The notes under the pieces: generated by a model
What the model was told of the DNA's origin: nothing
Seen by the model: only the letters and a program-made list of their open reading frames with translations
Databases searched by the model: none
Translations under genes and position numbers: made by a program
In this document: piece after piece, positions 24,341 through 36,999 of the stretch
Numbering within the stretch: the stretch's first letter is position 1
Layout: every line of letters starts with the position of its first letter
From: Ignelater luminosus
Lineage: Eukaryota > Arthropoda > Insecta > Coleoptera > Elateridae
Assembly (NCBI GenBank): GCA_011009095.1
Contig: VTPC01090556.1
Coordinates: 51,509 to 115,508 of the forward strand
Direction: 5' to 3'
DNA length: 64,000 nt

Positions 24341-27300
24341 TTATAATAATAATAATAATAATAATCGTCTATTAAAAAATAATATAAAAAGAAAAATACA
24401 ATATAAAAAGAAAAATACAATATCTGTAGCCTCCTGGCGAAATCTAGCCACTGGCTACTCTATTTAACCAGGAGACTATGCAAAATATATAAAAATAGCA
24501 CATAAAGATTAATTTAATTTGTTTTGATTTAATTTGTTCTGATTTAGGTAGTTAGACATACGCATGGTGGTTATTGCAGACTCAAAAAATGATTTTTTAA
24601 AGAGCTTTTAAATCTATTTAGACCAAGATTTTTTATGTGAGGGGGAATCGAGTTATATACTGAGACAGCATTATAAGTAAATCCTCTGCGAAACAAGGTT
24701 GTTGAATGCTGCGGTATTGTGAGCATACCTTTATTACGAATGTTTGCAGAATGAATTTGAGACCTAATGACCAATCTATCAGAAAGGTTAGCAGATGGCT
24801 GCATGGAAGTTAATAGAGCATGTGTATACGAACCCAACTGGTATTTCCAACGATTTTCCATTTTCAGCCATTTGAGCTCGCTAATGCTATTAGATACATG
24901 ATCATATTTCCGTAGATTGCAGATGAATCGACAACACCAGTTTTGAACCTTCTGTATGCGATTTTTATCATACATTTCTAAGCAAGGACCATAAATAAAA
25001 CTGCAGTAATTAAAGTGCGATAAGACTAAAGATTCTGTAAGCATTTTCCTTTAAGCAGAGTTTAAAATATCACGATTTGCGTATAGTAATTTTAACGAGG
25101 AATGGGTCTTTTGCAATAATTTTGTAACATGTAGCCTAAAACGTAGTTTAGTGTCTAATATAATACGGAGATTTCTTGGAGAGTCGACTACTGGTAAAAG
25201 TTCGTTATCTATATTTATGTTGAGATTTAAATCTGGTGCTGAAATATTTTTTTTGTTACCAAACACTAATAGTTTTGATTTACTCGTGTTAAGTTTTAGG
25301 TTGTGTTGCATTGAAAGGTGTTTAATAAGAGTAAGATCACTGTTGATGTCTTCATAAGCTTGAGTTCTATCAGAAAAGTTAAATGATTTATATATTTACG
25401 TGTCATCAGCGTACGCCTGAACATTACAATGCTTCAAGGAATTTAAAATATCAGAGGTATATATAATAAATAACAGACGCCCTAGAATAGACCCTTGAGG
25501 AACACCGGAAGTTAATGAATATGATTGTGACAGTTGCTCGTTAATTTTAATTATCAGACTCCTGTCTGATAGATAGGACTTTATTAAGTTGACTGCATTA
25601 TTGACGAACCCGTAGTACTGAAGTTTTGCACACAGAAGATTATGACTTATTGTATCAAAAGCTTTAGAGAAATCGAGCAGTACGAGAACGGTTATCATGT
25701 GCCTATCAGTTGCGCTTATAATATCATCCGTGACAGTGGCGAGAGAACTAGCAGTACTAAGACCCTTCCTAAAACCGGATTGACATATGGATAGTATATT
25801 GTTGTTGTTAGAAAAGGCATATATTTGTTTATATAGTATCTTTTCAAAAATTTTAGAGATACACGGTAAAATGCTAATTATTCTTAAGTCAGAGTAACTA
25901 CTTGGATTAGAAACTTTAGGTAGTGGAAGACCAATGGCCTCCTTCCACGCCGACGGAAAGTAACAGAACTCAATGCAACAATTAATGATGTGAGTAATAT
26001 ATTTATCGATAAAAGGACTACAATATTTTAGCATTACGAGCGTAATGTTATCTGAACCAAGAGCGTTTGATTTAAGACTAAACAGAGTTTCATGCACCTC
26101 TTCTATTGAGGTAAGAGAGAAATCAAAAGTTTGGTTGCTGAAGCGCCGAATATTTTGATAATACTGTATTTGTGTATCGCAGTTGGAAGTTGAAGATTGA
26201 ACAAAAGAGCTAAAATAATTTCCGATTGAGTTAGGGTCAGCTAAGTTACTTGGCACTGTACGTTGCTGTGAAAAACGAATATTTACATCAGATAAGGGAG
26301 ACCACATCTTACGCGAATTATTTTCCGTTGCGAGTGAATTAAGATAAGCCCTTTTTTCACGACGAATGGATCATACCGTAAAATTCCGAAGTTCTTTGTA
26401 CCGATTCCAGTCCGAAGGGAGCCTAGTACGCTTATATTTCCTCAATGCACTGTCACGCTCCTTCATGATTGCTTTTAAATTATCTGTTAGCCAAGGGGCC
26501 CTGGGTTTAGTGACCCGTGCCTCCTTAATAGGTGCATGTTTATCAAAAATAGCTAAGATAAAGGCCATAAAAATGGAGATTTTATTATCAATATCATTCT
26601 CGCGAATCATTTGATGCCATGGCAGAGACTGTAGATCTGATAAAAATAGATTGTAATTAAAGCTACGAAAACATCTAAATTTTACAATTTTAGGTTTAAA
26701 TTTGTTTGTCTCTATTTTCAAATTACAGAAAACTGCTCTATGATCAGAAATTTCATTAGCTTCGATTGTACCTGAATTACTAATAACTAAATTACCGCTA
26801 ACCAAAATAGGGTCTATAAGGGTGCTGGACGTATTTGTTATTCGAGTAGGTTCATTTAGTATTTATGTTAGATCGTATGAGTTAAAGCATGTATTTACTG
26901 GATTATCGACATTAAAGAAATTTACATTAAAATCGCCCAAACAAATCAAGTCATCAACTGTGGGTGTAATAATAGACAACATCTCGTCCAAATTATTTAC
27001 AAAGTTATTTATGCGGTTACCGGGTGGTCTGTAAAGTACCCCAATAGCAATAGCTTTTGCGTTTAATTTGATCTTAACAAATAAGTATTCAGTATCATTG
27101 TCAACTGAAAAACCGAGAGAAATTTCTTCACAGTTTAGGTCAGCTCTCACATATATGCCTACCCCACCCCCTCTGCTGCCCCTGTCCTTCCTAAAAAACT
27201 GGTAACCAGGTACGAAAACTGCTCCTTCAACCACATCCTCCGACAGCCAGCTTTCGCTTACCGCAAAAACATGGAAATTATTGTAATTAATTAAATTTAC

Positions 27301-27575
27301 TAAAGAATTGAAACCATTAACAATAGACCTTACATTTAAATGTCCGATTTTCATGATATATCTATCTACCTAAAACAGATAAATGATGAGACGATTAAAA
27401 CAACAAGTAATTGATACAGTTTTTTGTGTCAAAAGTAATATAGTGCTCAGAAACATTTCGACTGGGTACTAGTGTTAGACAGGTCACTTTTGACACCAAA
27501 AAAAAGACAAAAACAAAAACTGCATCAAAAATCGCTGCTTTTGACACGGGCATAGAGAAACTAATTAGGCATATT
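24341..27575 (-). mobile_element. Nearly full-length non-LTR retrotransposon (CR1/Jockey-like)
   Basis: LINE on the minus strand. The 3' end is a (TTA)n run at 24341-24366. Upstream lies a roughly 200-bp 3' UTR that shares its ctcctggcgaaatctagcca block with the fragment at 48552-48710. ORF2 covers 24571-27354. The 5' limit is unclear: about 220 bp upstream of ORF2 contain three copies of GTGTCAAAAG in both orientations (27434, 27487, 27538) and end near a tatacagggtgta motif at 27585. No ORF1 is visible, so the copy is either 5' truncated or of a single-ORF type. Confidence 0.85.
24571..27354 (-). pseudogene. LINE ORF2: endonuclease plus reverse transcriptase, four in-frame stops
   Basis: One continuous frame of 928 codons from ATG 27354 to the stop at 24571, broken by four stops at codons 164, 328, 653 and 768 (26863, 26371, 25396, 25051) and by no frameshift. 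Codons 1-215 are an APE-type endonuclease: HLNVRS, VSESWLSE (Glu34), GVLYRPPG, LGDFNVN (Asp141) and SDHRAVF (203-209). It would nick target DNA. The reverse transcriptase follows with LLDFSKAFDTISHN, SGVPQGSILG and AYADDT (648-652, catalytic pair), then YGFVNN-type and LVLSHFNYCSFIYGPCL thumb motifs. An in-frame stop lies just upstream of the ATG. The stop after YADDT stands where related proteins usually have Gln, and all four stops can be explained by single C-to-T changes. Functional only if the stops were bypassed. Confidence 0.88.
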
Positions 27576-30299
27576 GAAGTTTAATATACAGGGTGTATTT
27601 ATAATGGCGAATAATATGTACACCACATTATTCTTCATCAAAAACTGAGCAAGATATTTTAATACCATTTTGACGAAAACGTTCTTAATTCTTATTAATA
27701 TTTCTTTATTTTTAATAACTAATACCAAACAGTTACAATTATTTGTAGTTTATGTAATAAAGAGAATCATTCGGTAATATTTCTTTTTATTTCTTAATAG
27801 TCTGCCCGCAATCCATTTATTACTGATAAATCTTTATTGTGTAGTATTAAAAAATATGTTACAATACTGCGTTGTTGTTAGTATGAAATCCTTTAGGAAA
27901 GAAAACACCTTTGGAACTAGTAACCCTAATAAAACAACAGGGTGTTCTCATAATCATATGGCTATAGTTTAAACATGTGTTGACCAGGTCATTTTAAGTT
28001 AAAAATATCTAAAAGCATGTATCCAAAAAATCAATAATTACGAAGTTACAGCCATTTTAAGCTAGTAAGAAGTGTCAGCAGAAATTGAAAGAGGAGATAC
28101 AGTTCCTTGGCAATCGCAATTTCATGGTGTTAGTTACCTTGTCTACTATATCTGAAGACATAACTATGAAGAGATTCCTCAAGAAGTATCGACATCTCTA
28201 TGTATCTTACCATAAATGTTGTAAGGTGGCAAAGTTTAGGTGTTATTGGACAGCCCTGACGGCGGGGATAACCAATCATACTTTTCACCTAACTTTTATG
28301 TGGTTTGGAGTTGAGACGTTTGACATAACCTTTAAATTCACTTCAGCATTCAATTTTTGAGAAATAGATAAGATTTTATATCAAGTCGAGATTAAGACCA
28401 GCGATACGATACGTACAAATGTTTAAAATGCCAGCAGATAATGAGTAATAGAATGTTATATTTATATACCTGTCTTACTTTAAAACCATACCATTTAGAC
28501 TACTTGAACTAATTATTACACTATAAGCGAGATATTAAGTGACACTCGGCATACTTATAATTTTATAACTAATGATTTACTTATGTAGTTGACGTTACAA
28601 TGTCATTATAATTTCCAACCACAAGGAAACACAGGTGTAAGTTGAATTTATTTAAATAAACGCAAGAAGAGAGGAGACATGCTACCAATTAATATCTGTT
28701 TGTCTATTGAGCACATTATTTATATTTTCAAATCCCCATATGACACGTTGCATATAATACACATAATACATGTCAATACATTTGTACTTTTATTTTATTC
28801 TGGAAGCGTTTCGGAACAAATAGGTACGAGTACGTTTTATAGATTAGCTGCGATGTTGTTAGTTACTGTTTCTCTTTCATTCTTAAAAGCATCTTCAACA
28901 TATGTAAAATATTCTTGGGAATTCTTTGACATGTAAATCAAAATGGAATGTAGGTTGGTATAACAGCAAGAAAACATAAAAAACTGATGAAGCAGAAACT
29001 CCATCTATCTAATTTTTTTTTGTAGTTTTGTATACGCATTTACCTGACGAATATATGAAATTCAGCAGTGTAAATAATAAATACTTGATATCTTCTAATT
29101 CAGTTCTATCTCAAGAGGGTTTTTATCTGTCTTGCATATTTAACTTTTTCTTATTTCTGGTAGATTTCTGGTTATAGCAATATAGCAGTATAAACCACCC
29201 GTTTCGAAGTTATTCCATTGTATGTTTCTTAGACGCCTTAAGTGGACTTCACAGTAATAACAGAAATCTTTAACATTTCTCTTTCAGAAAAGTAAACTTT
29301 GATTTTTGTTTTTTAAAATCCGCTATTGAAGCTTATATCACATATAAGTTGATCGAGAAACTAAATGTAATTTCTCTCCAATTTTCTATATGAAACACCC
29401 TGTGTCTGTTAACAATACGTTGCATAATAACATACATCATCTATTTCAAACCAATCGTTTTTCTGCTTTACAGAGTGGTTAAGCATGAATCTTCTGTGTA
29501 ACTTCGATTCATCATTTGTAAATTGGTCATCTCTTTTTTAAATAGAAATTTTCTTCTGTAAATTGAGACGCAGGATATACTTCGGACAAATAATGATTTT
29601 GCTAGAAGATAAGACTGATTTAGAGCTTAAAAAATTGCGGAAGGCGTGATTCCAACAGATAAAAGACCGAGGTACTTACATGACTCTTGAAGGGTCTAAA
29701 TAAATAAAACATTCAAAATCTAAAAGCGCCAATTACGGTTACAGAACAGATCCTGCAATAAATGCCGCCACTTGGACAATAATCAGAAATAATGATAAAG
29801 GTATTGCTTTGTAAATCTTCAGGCGATGTAGTACTTGAGGGACTCCCGTACGTGGCGCAAACTAAGACTGAAGGTTGCTGGAGTATCTCACAGGTGTATA
29901 GATGGTCTAAAATTTCAATAATTTTTATGTAACCAGTTTTGTGGAGTTCAATCATACATATATTGGATACCAGGAAGTTATGAAACATACACTAGGAAAC
30001 AAGTCAAATTTGATGGGGTTATTCTACAAACAGAAGTTTATGTTTAATGCTGTTACCATTCCTCAACATTAGGTAAAGATCTCGGAGAAAAATTAATCAG
30101 AAAAAGACTTATCGGAGTAAATTCGTTGAAAAATTGTTATTACATCCATCGGAAATCCGTTGAAAATTAAATTTAAAAAGTTATGAAATATGTTTCTATT
30201 TGTTTGTGTTAAAATGGTAACCACATAATTGTTTGACGAAAGTCATAAGAAATATGTCACTTGAAATAGGTTCTCAGTAAAATAAGGAGAAAAGTGCTT
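27576..30299. other. Unassigned stretch with CAGGGTG motifs
   Basis: The motif tatacagggtgta lies at 27585-27597, acagggtgttctcata from 27937 and aacaccctgtgt at about 29395. They probably mark edges of old short repeats. Sequence between them gives only short, uncharacteristic open frames. Confidence 0.4.
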
Positions 30300-30917
30300 G
30301 TTCACAAAGGTTTTGTTCACATTCAGAAGACCTTGGTAAAAGGCAAGATAAAGTGTGCTGATTATATGAAGTTTCCCTGCAAAGCCCGCCTACATGTGAA
30401 AATGGAATTATTGTGCATGTGACTATTCTTAACAGGTACAGGTATAGAAAATGGTCATAGTTATCATAATAAGCTCAGAAACAAGAAACGAATTACAATC
30501 ATGGGTGTGACGTAAAACAGATTAGAAAGCAAGAAGCACTGTAGGAGATTAGGCGCACAATTAGCTCCACTGATGTCCAGTACAAGTGCCATTGCGTATG
30601 AAACATGAAAAACAAAAATAGTAAAAATCCACCGCAGGAAATCAGCATTTCAGAGAAGATCTTTTATTATGTTAGACAAAGGTCTATGCAGTGATACATT
30701 TATGATATTTGGTACGCTACAGATTTTGGATATACGGGTCCACTCCATTCCATTTGTCTTTGAAAAAGCTGAATTTCAAGCATTACGTTTTATCTTTCCA
30801 AATACTATGGTCCACGGTGGCTTTTTACATCTACAGAAGGCAATCTGGAGAAATATGCAATTTCACCTATTTACTAGACTGATTAAGACTTTTCTGTGCA
30901 GAGGATGTGTCCACTAA
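30300..30917 (+). pseudogene. FLYWCH/MULE-type transposase remnant, N-terminal and middle parts
   Basis: A plus-strand remnant of a FLYWCH zinc-finger protein with a MULE transposase domain, a type common in insect genomes. At 30302-30405 the translation reads GFVHIQKTLVKGKIKCADYM, then KFPCKARLHVK, which fits the FLYWCH pattern with its CxxY and CKARLH elements. The frame then has stops and shifts. At 30669-30917 an open piece reads SIPFVFEKAEFQALRFIFP, then NTMVHGGFLHLQKAIWRNMQ, typical of the MULE segment before the third acidic residue (DFEKA...FPNxxVxGCxFHxxQAxWR). The histidine-containing part of the finger has decayed. No terminal repeats were found. It is heavily degraded and could also be an old domesticated gene. 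Confidence 0.65.
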
Positions 30918-30975
30918 AAATTGAAACTAAGTTTGGATAATAAATCGGATTGTGTAACCAACATAGACATAAAAA

Positions 30976-31122
30976 ACTGTTGTTATTGGTTGATGGCTGA
31001 GGCTTTAGCACGTGGTTCCTTTGGACTCGTGTCTTCAACTCTCAGGACCTCGATCGGGAGTCAGACCTGCAACCGTTGGGTTGGCGATCAGATGCATAAC
31101 TATCGGAGCCACGGAGGCTCCC
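30976..31122 (-). mobile_element. tRNA-derived SINE, internally deleted copy
   Basis: The same family as 56761-57066, in the opposite orientation. Read on the minus strand it starts GGGAGCCTCCGTGGCTCCGA, has CGGTTGCAGGTCTGACTCCC (decayed B-box region) and CGAGGTCCTGAGAG, then jumps to the family's 3' end AAAGCCTCAGCC followed by CAATAACAACAG. About 150 bp of the middle are missing. No clear target duplication. It lies between pieces of the FLYWCH/MULE remnant and may have inserted into it. Confidence 0.75.
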
Positions 31123-31650
31123 CAAAAGCAGTGTTGTGTGATATATCAAAAAGGTACGTCTATAAAACGTTGAAGGGAAAGACAAAAGAAAGATACTGAG
31201 AAAGAATGACAACAGAGTGCACATGGCACCATATCGTTTCTTCGAGAATTAAATGAGATCACCTTTATCAAGAATTTTTCAGTTATCTCTTCTTGCTGTA
31301 TAATGAGTCGTGTTCTGTTTTTTTTTCAATTTAAAGTGCGATAATAATAATTATTTAAGCAGTCTATCTATGACTGAAAATATCTTTGATTTTTAAACAA
31401 AAACCATATTCGTGGAACAAACATCCTTCTACATCTCTTAGTTTTAAATTGGTACCTAGGTCATACGTACACTCTGTAAAAAAACCTGTTTCTGATCATG
31501 TTTTCAGGTTTAATCTAGCAGCTTTCTATTATACAATAAATGTTATCGACATTTCTTCAAAAAAAAATATTAATTTTGTACAAAAAGATAGCAGTTCTAC
31601 TAACATGTCAAAATTAAAAGCTATCAAACGCTTTTGGGTTGTTTAGAAAT
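31123..31650. other. Unassigned stretch between SINE and tandem duplication
   Basis: The short plus-strand frame at 31386-31646 has no recognisable motif. It may be sequence of the MULE remnant decayed beyond recognition. Confidence 0.35.
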
Positions 31651-32773
31651 CACAGGTCTACCCCAAAAATTAGAAAGATAATAATATTAGCTAGTTAATT
31701 ACAATAATCAAACACTACTTTAAGAAGATCAATAGAAATGTTGTACGATAGTTATTAATAAGCACCAAAAGTTCAATTGGATTTACTTGTCACCATGAAG
31801 TTATTGAGCTTGCATAATTTGTTTTCTTAAAATTGCGAAAGTAACTTACTTTACAATATATCTTTCATTTATGTTAAGAATAAATCAATTACATATCTTT
31901 GAGTTTAAATGTAGTGCCAATATTTAGTTGACACACTCTATGAGATGCTTTTGCGTTCTAACCTTCCTACCCGTTACTGATGTGGCTGTGTATGAGAAAT
32001 TTCTGTAGATGGGATATTGTCAGCAAGATGATCAGAACTATAAATGCTTTTACGGATTATTACGAAGACATCTTTTGAGTTACCTGAGAGAAGAGGAGTT
32101 GAATCTGCCTCGACTAGCTTATCACAGGTCTACCCCAAAAATTAGAAAGATAATAATATTAGCTAGTTAATTACAATAATCAAACACTACTTTAAGAAGA
32201 TCAATAGAAATGTTGTACGATAGTTATTAATAAGCACCAAAAGTTCANNNNNNNNNNGTTACCTGAGAGAAGAGGAGTTGAATCTGCCTCGACTAGCTTA
32301 TCACAGGTCTACCCCAAAAATTAGAAAGATAATAATATTAGCTAGTTAATTACAATAATCAAACACTACTTTAAGAAGATCAATAGAAATGTTGTACGAT
32401 AGTTATTAATAAGCACCAAAAGTTCAATTGGATTTACTTGTCACCATGAAGTTATTGAGCTTGCATAATTTGTTTTCTTAAAATTGCGAAAGTAACTTAC
32501 TTTACAATATATCTTTCATTTATGTTAAGAATAAATCAATTACATATCTTTGAGTTTAAATGTAGTGCCAATATTTAGTTGACACACTCTATGAGATGCT
32601 TTTGCGTTCTAACCTTCCTACCCGTTACTGATGTGGCTGTGTATGAGAAATTTCTGTAGATGGGATATTGTCAGCAAGATGATCAGAACTATAAATGCTT
32701 TTACGGATTATTACGAAGACATCTTTTGAGTTACCTGAGAGAAGAGGAGTTGAATCTGCCTCGACTAGCTTAT
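31651..32773. repeat. Tandem duplication of a 472-bp unit with a gap in the middle copy
   Basis: The unit starting cacaggtctaccccaaaaat at 31651 recurs at 32123 and 32302. The first (31651-32122) and third (32302-32773) copies look identical over all 472 bp. The middle copy retains the first 125 bp (to 32247) and the last 44 bp (32258-32301) around 10 Ns. Identical long units next to a gap suggest either a very recent tandem duplication or an assembly artefact. No gene inside. Confidence 0.85.
32248..32257. other. Assembly gap (10 N)
   Basis: Ten Ns in the middle of the second tandem copy. About 300 bp of that unit are missing, or the copy does not exist. Confidence 0.99.
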
Positions 32774-33712
32774 CAGTAGGTGATCTTGGGAAGCATAGGG
32801 GAGAAGCAAGTAAAGTATAGACGATAAAATTCAATTAGTTGCATAAACCATAAGATGCAACAAACTAGAACAATTTGCCCCGGTAAGCATTCACCACCAA
32901 CAATAACAAATTATAAAAAGTAAGTCCAGAGTAATAATCAGATTTGTAAATAATAAACAATGTAAATACAATATTGCAAACAATTTCACCTATTGCAATT
33001 GTATTTTCTAAAGCTTTAACTTTAAAATTTAAACTAAATTGTCAATATGAGAACTATATCTGATGCAAAGTAATATAATATATAATTAGGCATATTCTAA
33101 ATATGTAATAATAGAAATACAAACAAATAGCAATAACCAAATTTAATTTACTTCTTTTACTCTTTTATTTTGGTTGGCAACACTGTTTTTGTCAACAAAC
33201 CAGCTGTTTTTTTATTTTCCTCATTTTCAGGAAAAATAGCTATTGCTATTCACAATTTTATTTACGTTCTGTATGTTGTAGACTTTTAGGTTCTCTTATA
33301 GTGTACCGCTTTACCAACATGGCTATTACATCTAGCAAAAAACAATTAATTATAACTTAAAAAAAAATCCTATCAAATCTTCAATGCACAGATAATTTAC
33401 CTTCCGCGAATACAGTGAGGCACCCACTTCAGCGGAATCAATAGAATCGTCTGCGATTCCGACCCATCAACAATGCCACGAGCTTTAAGAACTCCCGACC
33501 ATTAACAACATCAAGTGCTGTCTCCCTCTTCAACTTATTTCGCAGAAAGAGAAAACTGTACGAGCTAACAGAGTATGACAAAGTGAAACAAAATTGAAAA
33601 TTTGTAACTACCCCAATAAGTAAATGATGCCCAAGATGTTGATTACAAAAGTGCAGAATTTGAATAGAATAAACAACAGCAAGTATCAGAAAGATTCGTA
33701 CAACGCTTAAAT
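32774..33712. other. Unassigned stretch
   Basis: No clear gene. The part from about 33410 is less AT-rich and leads into the MULE C-terminal remnant, so it may be its worn upstream sequence. Confidence 0.35.
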
Positions 33713-33930
33713 CCTCTGAAATTTTGAAGCCAGTATGACTCCGCCATACAAAATTTAACCCGAAGCAACAATTCAGTGGAAGGACGGAATAACCGAATAT
33801 TCCATTGTCATCTTATTGGTGTAGCACATTCGAGCATGTAAAGGTTGATAGATACACTGCAAAAAGATCAAATAATGCAGTTTTTGAAGATAGCTCAGGC
33901 ATTAAATGAAGCATCTCCACAAACAAAAAA
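33713..33930 (+). pseudogene. FLYWCH/MULE-type transposase remnant, C-terminal part
   Basis: Plus-strand frame with two in-frame stops. It reads SQYDSAIQNLTRSNNSVEG, then RNNRIFHCHL, then RLIDTLQKDQ. This matches the C-terminal signature of insect FLYWCH/MULE proteins, in which WNxYD is followed by RTNNxVEGWHNR, a short loop and KLIDxLKKEQ. The tryptophan after VEG is replaced by Arg. Same strand and correct order relative to 30300-30917, so both are probably parts of one former gene, separated by inserted or duplicated DNA of about 2.8 kb. Confidence 0.65.
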
Positions 33931-36900
33931 AAAACGTTTTATATTGACTATTATTAACGACACTTGACAATTGTTGTAAATGATTGCAGCTTCATATCTC
34001 ATGTGAATTATCTCTTTGGTTTGCCTTCATTGATAACAATAGCATTTAGAAATGTAGGTAAATGTTACGTGAACTCTATAATGATGAGATCAGGCCTTCC
34101 GTTCAATATGTTTTCTATTTTAATGTAGTTAGTGTTTGTTTCTCTATCTAAAATGTAAAAGCCAATATTGCTTGTTTAGTGTCCACGCAATATTTATCTA
34201 AGTTTGTGGTATTATACATACAAATAAACACAGCAGTGTTATTCAACAGAGTAAATTAATCCAAAGATACTGCAAATAGTTAGCGGCGATACCATTACTT
34301 AATATCCATAATGTAGAGGTAAATTAAATTATTATTTTCAACGGTTTTTAATTACATACTATTACAAAAGAAAGATAATACTTTACTAAAACTTCTAAAA
34401 CCGTCTTGTACCCTTAAATCAAACATCTCTAGGGAAATTATAAAATATCGGTAACACCCAATAAAGGTTGATTATTTTAACGATGTTTCTTTTAAACCCG
34501 TTGTAAATAATTAAAGGAGAATTTCAGTTATTTGTATTTCCTTTAATTTCTTTTAGATTCTGTTTAAAGCCTGTAATTTTCATTAAAGTGTTCCCCATGG
34601 TATGTTAATGAGAAACAAAAATTACTGCTTCTTTTGAGCGCTGCTGAATTTTCCGCCTATAATGTTTTAAGCTAATTTTTGAGGCTTCCGTATACAAAAC
34701 TAAAAATAAGTCATGTGAATATTTATAGTATATTAAAGAAACTTGTTTTTTAATAAAATAATTATAAACTAAAGATGTCCAACTAACATTTTGGGTAGTA
34801 TATTATTCAAAGCATCATTTAATGAAGTCTGGATAAGAAATGTGAGAAATCGTTATTTTCTTAAAAACAGATTTAAATAAAGAAACTTTCGTTGTAATGA
34901 AAGAAAAAGTGATTCGCTGAGCCTTACTATGATGCTACTCGGTTGTGTAATTTAGCCGGAACATTCAATTTTCAAACTCTCTGTCATCAACTACCCTATT
35001 TATTGTCTTCTACCTACATATCTCTTTCGTACTCTATTTATTCATAGTGAAACACATACTGATATGTCTGCGTCCCATTCTTCCTTGTAACAATTCCATA
35101 TTTTAATCAAGTTTTCCATTATTTCTTGCTTAATATAAAACACTTTAAGGCACCACCATAAAAGTAAAAACCAACTAAATTAAATTCAGTGTCTTAGTAA
35201 AATTTTGTATCGGCATTTTCCATTATGAATACAAACATTTCAAAAGTGTTTTTTGTTTATTTTTCCTTGCACGTAAACCATGTTGGTGGATTTATTAGTG
35301 AATCTATGAAGTACATAATACACAATGATGCTTTAAAGCCCCAGCAAAATATCTTCTGTATTTTTGTAGCAGGTTTGAGATGGTATGTACCACTTTCCTT
35401 AATGTAAGTAGTAGTACGTAAACACAAAACCCTTTTGTCGTAGATAGTGTTTACAAACAGAAAATCTGGAAGTACGGGACTTTGAAATTTTTTTATATGC
35501 ATACATCTTGATTTTGTAATTCATTAAACCTCCCCCAAGCTTTATTTTTAGAATTTTTGGCTTTAATTGTTGTACTGTTACAATTCATAACTTGTCCTGT
35601 ACAAATATGTAATAAAGACAATTCCGAAGTTCATTTGTTTATTAAATTATTACGTATTAACATGCTTGCTGCCACAAATGAATCAATGCTTGCATTGATT
35701 AATGCAGTCGTGGGTTTTATTATTTAAACACGCATCATGAGAAATTTATCTGTAAAGTTTTAGATTGCGGTACTTAAAATGAGATTTTATATTGAGAAGA
35801 TGTACAGATGGTTATAAAGTTAATTTGATTTTAAAACCCATTTTCTAGTTGGATTCCTCAATCAATCACCTGCAATCAAAAAAATATTGTCTAATACTAT
35901 ATGCAGTAATAAAATGAACTATGCTCCATTTAATTTCTGTTTTTAAATTGTGTATATCAAAAAAATGTTGTAATCACTTTTGCCATACCAAAAAAAAAAT
36001 ATTAGGGGCAGCTTCAACAACCAAACAATAAATAGTATCTAAGCTGCAATAATAAATAAAACTAGAGTATTTGGTATAACTTGTATTTTGGCGAAAACAA
36101 AAGAAACGCTGTACCCAAACCTATTTACATCTTTTTAATTCTGTTACAAATTTACTACAAGCAGGAACACTATTCCTACAAGGACGGAAACCTATTACAA
36201 AACTCCAATAAAACACAGAAGTGCTGAACTGAACTATTGAAGTTTAATATCCAAAGTCTATGTGCTTATATTGCATAATCTACTTATAGATACAAAGTTA
36301 TTCAAATTCGAGCCTCACCATTGAGATCTCGGAAACTGTAAGAGATACAAAGTGGGTTAAATGGGGGCAAAGTTGATTTTAATGTTCAATAATAATCTAA
36401 AAGGAAATTCAATCTAACTTCATTTGTTATATAATAACCTTACAAATGGAATTTTTCGATTTTTGTTTTTTGGTCATAACTTTCTTGTTATCAGGAATTT
36501 CTAAAATTGGTAAAGATTTTTTTGATCCACCTTTGTATCTCTAATGCTTTAGACTTATCCAAGATTTTTAGACAAAGTTTAGGTTTTCTAAAATCATCAG
36601 GTTCAGTGTCTCTAATGGGATTAAATTTAATTTCATATAGATTTCAGCACTGAATCTGTTAACGAAAATATTGTAAAACGAGCTTTTGAGTAGTGTGCCA
36701 TGAAGTGAAGTACGTTTCATTGATTGGTTATTAATTTTGATTAACAAACGAATAATTCCGATCAATGCCTACTTGATGATTGAGCGTTGCGTTTCGTTCC
36801 ATAGGCGTGCTTATAACTGAAAAGATATTAATTACAATAAAAATTGAAAAAGAAAAATAAAAATATCTGTGAAGTGGATATATTTGAAATAGCAATATAT

Positions 36901-36997
36901 TTACAATAACTTTTTGCTTTATATGCACCCCTCTTCAAAATTCTGAAAAATGTGAAGAATTGGAAAATTAAATTTTTTTTTCAAATTTTTCAGCAAG
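33931..36997. other. AT-rich stretch without recognisable gene
   Basis: Only short open frames without motifs; no RNA gene or terminal repeats seen. Confidence 0.5.
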
Positions 36998-36999
36998 TA

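Noticed and set aside
28085..28936. Two plus-strand open frames of 85-91 codons
   Set aside because: No motifs, low-complexity hydrophobic composition, no context.
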